A DNA stretch of 10,193 nt from an uncultured Bacillota bacterium (GTDB lineage: Bacteria; Bacillota; UBA994; UBA5500), in the NCBI GenBank assembly GCA_937874815.1, contig CALNBW010000382.1, positions 1 through 10,193 of the forward strand, written 5' to 3'. How positions within the stretch are numbered: the stretch's first letter is position 1; every line of letters begins with the position of its first letter. A model generated the notes under the pieces. It did not search any database and was not told the origin of the DNA. It worked only from the letters and a program-made list of their open reading frames with translations. Below are positions 6,439 through 10,193 of the stretch, piece by piece. The translations under genes were made by a program, and so were the position numbers.

Positions 6439-8762
6439 GTCTCTTCACCTACTAATGCGGTCGCTAAGACCTGGTCCATATGGTCTGCAAAGACAAAAGT
6501 CAGTTGTCGGCGCACATTGCGCGGTAACTCATCCAGGTCTCGCCGATTATCCGTAGGCAGAATAACAGTCTTGATACCTGCTCGATGGGCCGCCAGCGCT
6601 TTTTCCTTGAGGCCGCCAATAGGTAATACCCTGCCGCGCAGGGTAACTTCACCGGTCATAGCCACATCCCGCCGTACGGGCCGGGAAGCTAAAGCCGATG
6701 CCAAAGCCGTGGCCATGGTGATACCCGCTGAGGGGCCATCTTTCGGGATCGCCCCCTCCGGCACATGGATGTGCACGTCCCGCGTCAGGTAAAAATCGGC
6801 ATCGACGCCTAGGTCTACCGCCCGCGAACGCACATAACTGCTCGCCGCTTGGGCCGACTCCCGCATAACATCGCCGAGCTTACCCGTCAGTATAAGATTG
6901 CCCTTGCCAGGCATGACAGTAACCTCAACGGGAGCTGTGTCACCACCGACTTCCGTCCAGACCAAAGCGGTGGCAACACCCACCTGATCCCGCTGCTCCG
7001 CCAGATTATAACGAAAGCGTTCTGCCCCCAGATAGGCGGGCAGGTTCTGCACTGTTACCTTAGCAGTAGCATCGGCCTGCACTACCACCTCTTTCGCTAC
7101 TTTGCGGCAGACGGCAGCTATTTCCCGCTCAAGTTGGCGCACGCCTGCTTCCCGGGTATATTCGCGGATGATCTTACGCACGCCCCCTTCACTCATCTGC
7201 AGCTGGTCGTGCTTCAACCCATGCATAGCTATCTGCTTCGGCAACAGGTGACGCCGGGCAATCTGCCATTTTTCTTCCTCTGTATAGCTGGTGATATCTA
7301 GTAGTTCCATGCGGTCAAGAAGCGGCCTAGGAATAGAGTGCACTGTATTTGCTGTCGTAATGAATAATACGGACGACAGATCAAAAGGCACCTCTAAATA
7401 ATGGTCAACAAAGGCGGCATTCTGTTCTGGATCGAGGACCTCCAACAGAGCAGCAGAAGGATCGCCGCGAAAATCGGTGCTCATCTTATCAATTTCATCT
7501 AGCAGAAAGACTGGGTTGCGCGTGCCCACCTGTCGCATGGCCTGGATGATCCTACCGGGCATAGCCCCGACATAAGTGCGCCGATGGCCACGTATTTCCG
7601 CCTCATCGCGCACCCCACCCAAAGAAATACGGGCAAACTTACGGTCGAGGGCTCGGGCTACTGAACGCGCTAGGGAGGTCTTACCCACTCCCGGGGGCCC
7701 CACCAGGCAGATGATGGGACCTTTGACCTGGGTGGCCAGTTGGCGCACGGCTAAAAACTCCACGATGCGCTGTTTGACCTTGCCCAAACCGTAATGATCC
7801 TCATCTAGTATTCTTTCAGCTAACTCCACATCTAAACGATCCGTTGAAGCCTTACTCCAGGGCATGGCCAGCAACCAGTCCAGATAATTGCGAACTACGA
7901 CGCCTTCCGCCACTCCCGGGGGAATCCGCTCCAGACGTTTAATTTCCTTTTCTGCCTGCTCGCGCACCCGTTCTGGCAATGCCAGTTCCGCTAGTTTTTC
8001 GCGCAACTCGTTTGCTTCACTAGCCCGCTCATCCTGTTGCCCCAGTTCTTTCTGAATTGCCTTCATCTGTTCCCGCAAGTAATATTCCTTTTGGTTGCGC
8101 TCCATCTGTTTGCGCACTCGCAGTACGATTTTGCGTTCTAGTTCTAACACTTCCAACTCGCGGGTAACAAGGCCATACATTTTCTCCAGGCGGGCCACCG
8201 GGTCAACGTTTTCCAAGATAGCCTGCTTATCGCCCGTATCTAAAGCAAAATGGGAGATGATTACGTCTGCCAGGCGACCTGGTTCTTCAATGCCAGATAT
8301 AGCTTCTATAGTTTCAGGGGCTATTTTCTTAGAAAGTTTAGCGTACTGCTCAAAGGCCTGTACCAAAGTACGCATCAGCGCCGCTTCCTGAGCACTTCTA
8401 GTGGACTCGGGTTCAGCAATGGGCAGAACCTTCACCCGATAATAACCGTGAACATCTTCGTAGGATTGGATGCTGGCCCTAGCCAGTCCTTCCACCAAAA
8501 CCCTAACAGTTCCACCCGGCAGTTTGATCAGCTGTTTTACGTGGGCAATTGTGCCCATCTGATAGATGCCATCCGGTGTCGGCTCTTCCTGTTGTACGTC
8601 CTTTTGAGCAGCGAGCATGATTTGCCCTTGATCAAGCATAGCCTGTTCCAAGGCCGCTATCGACTTGTCTCTACCCACATCTAGGTTAAGAACTGTGTAG
8701 GGAAAAATCACGTAGCCCCTTAGAGGTAATAAGGGAAAGGTTTGCACTTCTGATGCCTTCAT
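6435..8762 (-). CDS. lonA: ATP-dependent protease LonA
   Basis: A full-length 775-residue cytoplasmic protease that unfolds and degrades damaged and short-lived regulatory proteins as a homohexamer. The N-terminal substrate-binding LON domain covers about 6-200, followed by a helical segment with the motif QMERNQKEYYLREQMKAIQ (about 219-237). The AAA+ module has Walker A GPPGVGKT (355-362) and Walker B VFLLDEID (418-425). The C-terminal Ser-Lys protease domain carries the nucleophile S678 in DGPSAG and the partner K721 in GGLKEK, spaced 43 residues as in E. coli Lon (S679/K722). No defect is visible. The start is ATG at 8762, with GGGGGTG 9 nt upstream. It lies downstream of lonB across a 228-bp spacer and is coupled to engB by a 4-bp overlap. 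No CIRCE or CtsR operator was found upstream, so heat-shock control by HrcA or CtsR is not supported here. Confidence 0.97.
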   Translation of the reverse strand: MKASEVQTFPLLPLRGYVIFPYTVLNLDVGRDKSIAALEQAMLDQGQIMLAAQKDVQQEEPTPDGIYQMGTIAHVKQLIKLPGGTVRVLVEGLARASIQSYEDVHGYYRVKVLPIAEPESTRSAQEAALMRTLVQAFEQYAKLSKKIAPETIEAISGIEEPGRLADVIISHFALDTGDKQAILENVDPVARLEKMYGLVTRELEVLELERKIVLRVRKQMERNQKEYYLREQMKAIQKELGQQDERASEANELREKLAELALPERVREQAEKEIKRLERIPPGVAEGVVVRNYLDWLLAMPWSKASTDRLDVELAERILDEDHYGLGKVKQRIVEFLAVRQLATQVKGPIICLVGPPGVGKTSLARSVARALDRKFARISLGGVRDEAEIRGHRRTYVGAMPGRIIQAMRQVGTRNPVFLLDEIDKMSTDFRGDPSAALLEVLDPEQNAAFVDHYLEVPFDLSSVLFITTANTVHSIPRPLLDRMELLDITSYTEEEKWQIARRHLLPKQIAMHGLKHDQLQMSEGGVRKIIREYTREAGVRQLEREIAAVCRKVAKEVVVQADATAKVTVQNLPAYLGAERFRYNLAEQRDQVGVATALVWTEVGGDTAPVEVTVMPGKGNLILTGKLGDVMRESAQAASSYVRSRAVDLGVDADFYLTRDVHIHVPEGAIPKDGPSAGITMATALASALASRPVRRDVAMTGEVTLRGRVLPIGGLKEKALAAHRAGIKTVILPTDNRRDLDELPRNVRRQLTFVFADHMDQVLATALVGEET

Positions 8763-8839
8763 CTATGCTTACACCCCCATCAGCAGCAGACTATGAAGCA
8801 AGAATTAACGACGCCTAGCAGTGCCAAGGCTCTGTGCGG

Positions 8840-8893
8840 GCGTCTAAACTGTACTATTCTCTTCACCAGTAGCTTTTTCCTGCTTGTAGACGC
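8840..8893. repeat. Inverted repeat in the lonB-lonA spacer
   Basis: Plus-strand GCGTCTA (8840-8846) is the exact reverse complement of TAGACGC (8887-8893), with 40 bp between the arms. It lies about 80-130 bp before the lonA start, where a promoter or operator is expected. The arms are short, so it may be chance; no regulator family is recognised. Confidence 0.35.
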
Positions 8894-8920
8894 AACCCCA
8901 GTGCTAGCCGCAATGCAAAT

Positions 8921-8945
8921 AGCAGGGCCGAGGGGCGACCCTGCT
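8921..8945 (-). terminator. Hairpin in the lonB-lonA spacer, possible terminator or processing site
   Basis: On the minus strand AGCAGGGTCG (8945-8936) pairs with CGGCCCTGCT (8930-8921): 10 bp with one G-U pair and a 5-nt loop. Only ATTTG follows, so the T-tract is poor. A second, weaker hairpin lies nearer the lonB stop, GGCTG/CAGCC (8988-8984 with 8974-8970), followed by TTAT. Together they suggest partial termination or an mRNA-stabilising 3' end for lonB, with lonA having its own promoter; complete termination is not assured. Confidence 0.45.
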
Positions 8946-8990
8946 GACAAACCTAACGCGCATGTATAAGGCTGCCAGTGCAACAGCCCG

Positions 8991-10193
8991 TTAGCTGACA
9001 GCCATTTCAGAACGCAACAGCACCTGCTGCAGCGCTTCTTCTAGATTACCGATAGGAATAACCTCGATGGGGAGTTGGCGGAAAATCTCTTGATAATTAT
9101 CCTTAGGCACCAACACTTTGCAGGCACCGGCCTGGATAGCTGCTTCCACTTTCGCCACTACGCCGCCCACTGGTTTGATTATCCCCCGTATGGAGATTTC
9201 GCCTGTCATTGCCACTTTGTTATCAACGGGAATTTTGGTAAGAGCGGAGTAGATGGCGACAGCCATGGTCAGCCCTGCGGAAGGCCCATCGACCGGTCTC
9301 CCCCCCGGGAAGTTAACATGGATATCAAAATCATCTCGGGAGAAATCTAGCACTTGGCGTAAGGTGGTGAGCACATTCTGCACTGACTCTTTAGCCATGC
9401 TCTGGCGCCTGATAACATGATGGGAGTTGCCAATCTCCTCCTCATCAGCGATCCCCGTCACAATAATGTGGCCCTGTTTCGGCTGCGTCGGGATAGCGGT
9501 GACTTCTATTTCCAGCAGGGCTCCCACATTAGGGCCGATGACCGCCAAGCCATTGGCAAAGCCAATTTGCGGCTCTGCTGGTATCTTCTGCTCGTAACGG
9601 GGAGAATATTGGCTGCTATTAACTACCCATTCCACATCCTCAACCGAAACATAACGCCGCCCAGCCTCGGCTGCAATACCAGCTGCTATCTGCAAAATGT
9701 TGACAGCTTCTCGGCCGTTCCCCGCATATCGGCGAACAACGGCTTCGGCACTCTCCGGCAAGCTGATGCCTATCTTACGGGCAGCGTTTTGGGCGATCTG
9801 ACCGACCTCATGGGCTAACAAAGGCCGAAAGAATATTTCCATACAGCGAGAACGAATTGCTGGAGAGATTTCTTCCGGTAAACGGGTGGTGGCCCCGACC
9901 AACCTAAAGTCGGCTGGTAGCCCTTGCTGAAAGATGTCATGTATATGCTGGGGTATATTAGTGTCTTCTGAACTATAATAGGCACTCTCTAAGAAGACCT
10001 TACGATCCTCTAAAACCTTCAACAATTTGTTCATCTGTACCGTATGTAGCTCGCCAATCTCATCAATAAAAAGTATCCCCCCGTGCGCCTTCGTCACTGC
10101 CCCTGGCTTCGGCTGAGGAATACCGGCTATCCCCATGGCCCCTGCGCCTTGATAAATAGGATCATGTACTGACCCGATAATAGGGTCAGCAAT
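8991..10193 (-). CDS. lonB: LonB-type ATP-dependent protease (5' end outside window)
   Basis: The frame is open to the window edge; 400 C-terminal residues are visible and the N-terminus with Walker A is missing. An internal ATG at 10136 is not the start: the 19 codons before it encode the conserved PIIGSVHDPIYQGAGA stretch. Visible are the Walker B region GGILFIDEIGE, LEDRKVFLESAYYSSED, the sensor/arginine part (LVGATTRLPEEISPAIRSRC), and a C-terminal Ser-Lys protease domain with S305 (DGPSAG) and K348 (GGVVAKVEAA) in window numbering, 43 apart. Strong likeness to B. subtilis LonB, which lacks the large N-terminal LON domain and is made in the forespore under sigma-F. The stop is TAA at 8991-8993. 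The order lonB-lonA-engB matches Bacillus, where clpX precedes lonB. A forespore role is inferred from the family; no promoter is in view. Confidence 0.95.
   Translation of the reverse strand: MADPIIGSVHDPIYQGAGAMGIAGIPQPKPGAVTKAHGGILFIDEIGELHTVQMNKLLKVLEDRKVFLESAYYSSEDTNIPQHIHDIFQQGLPADFRLVGATTRLPEEISPAIRSRCMEIFFRPLLAHEVGQIAQNAARKIGISLPESAEAVVRRYAGNGREAVNILQIAAGIAAEAGRRYVSVEDVEWVVNSSQYSPRYEQKIPAEPQIGFANGLAVIGPNVGALLEIEVTAIPTQPKQGHIIVTGIADEEEIGNSHHVIRRQSMAKESVQNVLTTLRQVLDFSRDDFDIHVNFPGGRPVDGPSAGLTMAVAIYSALTKIPVDNKVAMTGEISIRGIIKPVGGVVAKVEAAIQAGACKVLVPKDNYQEIFRQLPIEVIPIGNLEEALQQVLLRSEMAVS

Noticed and set aside
6849..7301. A 150-codon plus-strand reading frame
   Set aside because: It lies antisense within the protease and AAA+ parts of lonA, which are intact and conserved; the frame is a shadow of that gene.
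5679..8920. Shared 10-mer ATTTGCATTG in two spacers (5688-5679 and 8920-8911, minus strand)
   Set aside because: Many repeated 10-mers are expected by chance in 10 kb on two strands, and the surrounding bases differ.
8898..8924. CIRCE-like element (minus-strand CTAGCACTG resembles TTAGCACTC)
   Set aside because: The left arm matches 7 of 9 bases, but the right arm GAGTGCTAA is absent after nine bases.
8780..8983. A 67-codon minus-strand reading frame between lonA and lonB
   Set aside because: It spans the hairpins and inverted repeat, has no Shine-Dalgarno sequence, an odd composition and no recognisable motif; it is most likely non-coding.

Overview
The window looks like chromosomal DNA from an anaerobic, probably endospore-forming Firmicute (Clostridia, plausibly the Peptococcaceae/Moorella type). 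Supporting signs are a LonB-type Lon protease (a sporulation-associated family) next to LonA and EngB, a stand-alone biotin-dependent carboxyltransferase, and an [FeFe]-hydrogenase-like iron-sulfur protein beside a SpoIIAB/RsbW/RsbT-type ATPase and a DRTGG-domain protein. The assignment is inference; no rRNA or other marker gene is present. All eight recognisable genes lie on the minus strand, so the biological order runs from high to low coordinates. Four of the seven visible start codons are GTG or TTG, each with a purine-rich Shine-Dalgarno sequence.

Region A (10193 to 5803): lonB (its 5' end lies outside the window), a 228-bp spacer with hairpins, then lonA and engB joined by a 4-bp GTGA overlap. 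This is a protein quality-control and ribosome-assembly block in the same order as in Bacillus subtilis. Region B (5802 to 4165): a spacer with a good sigma-A-type promoter, an oadA/pycB/5S-type carboxyltransferase without a biotin-carrier domain, and a clear intrinsic terminator. Region C (about 4151 to 2708): a possible promoter -10 box directly after that terminator, folC, and a second hairpin terminator. Region D (2601 to 1): a membrane-anchored SPOR-domain protein, a DRTGG-domain protein, a GHKL ATPase/kinase and the N-terminal 304 residues of an [FeFe]-hydrogenase-like protein, spaced by 33, 13 and 14 bp and probably one transcript.

Region D is the most interesting part. The hydrogenase-like protein keeps two 4Fe-4S motifs and the four cysteines that bind the H-cluster, but has lost the proton-relay cysteine and both H-cluster methionines. 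With a partner-switching-type kinase and a DRTGG domain upstream, it looks like a hydrogen- or redox-sensing regulatory module rather than a bulk hydrogenase. Its effector genes would lie beyond position 1. The window is also unusually rich in the tetranucleotide CTAG, which most bacteria avoid. No tRNA, rRNA, insertion sequence, CRISPR array or riboswitch was recognised, and no gene-free stretch exceeds 300 bp.
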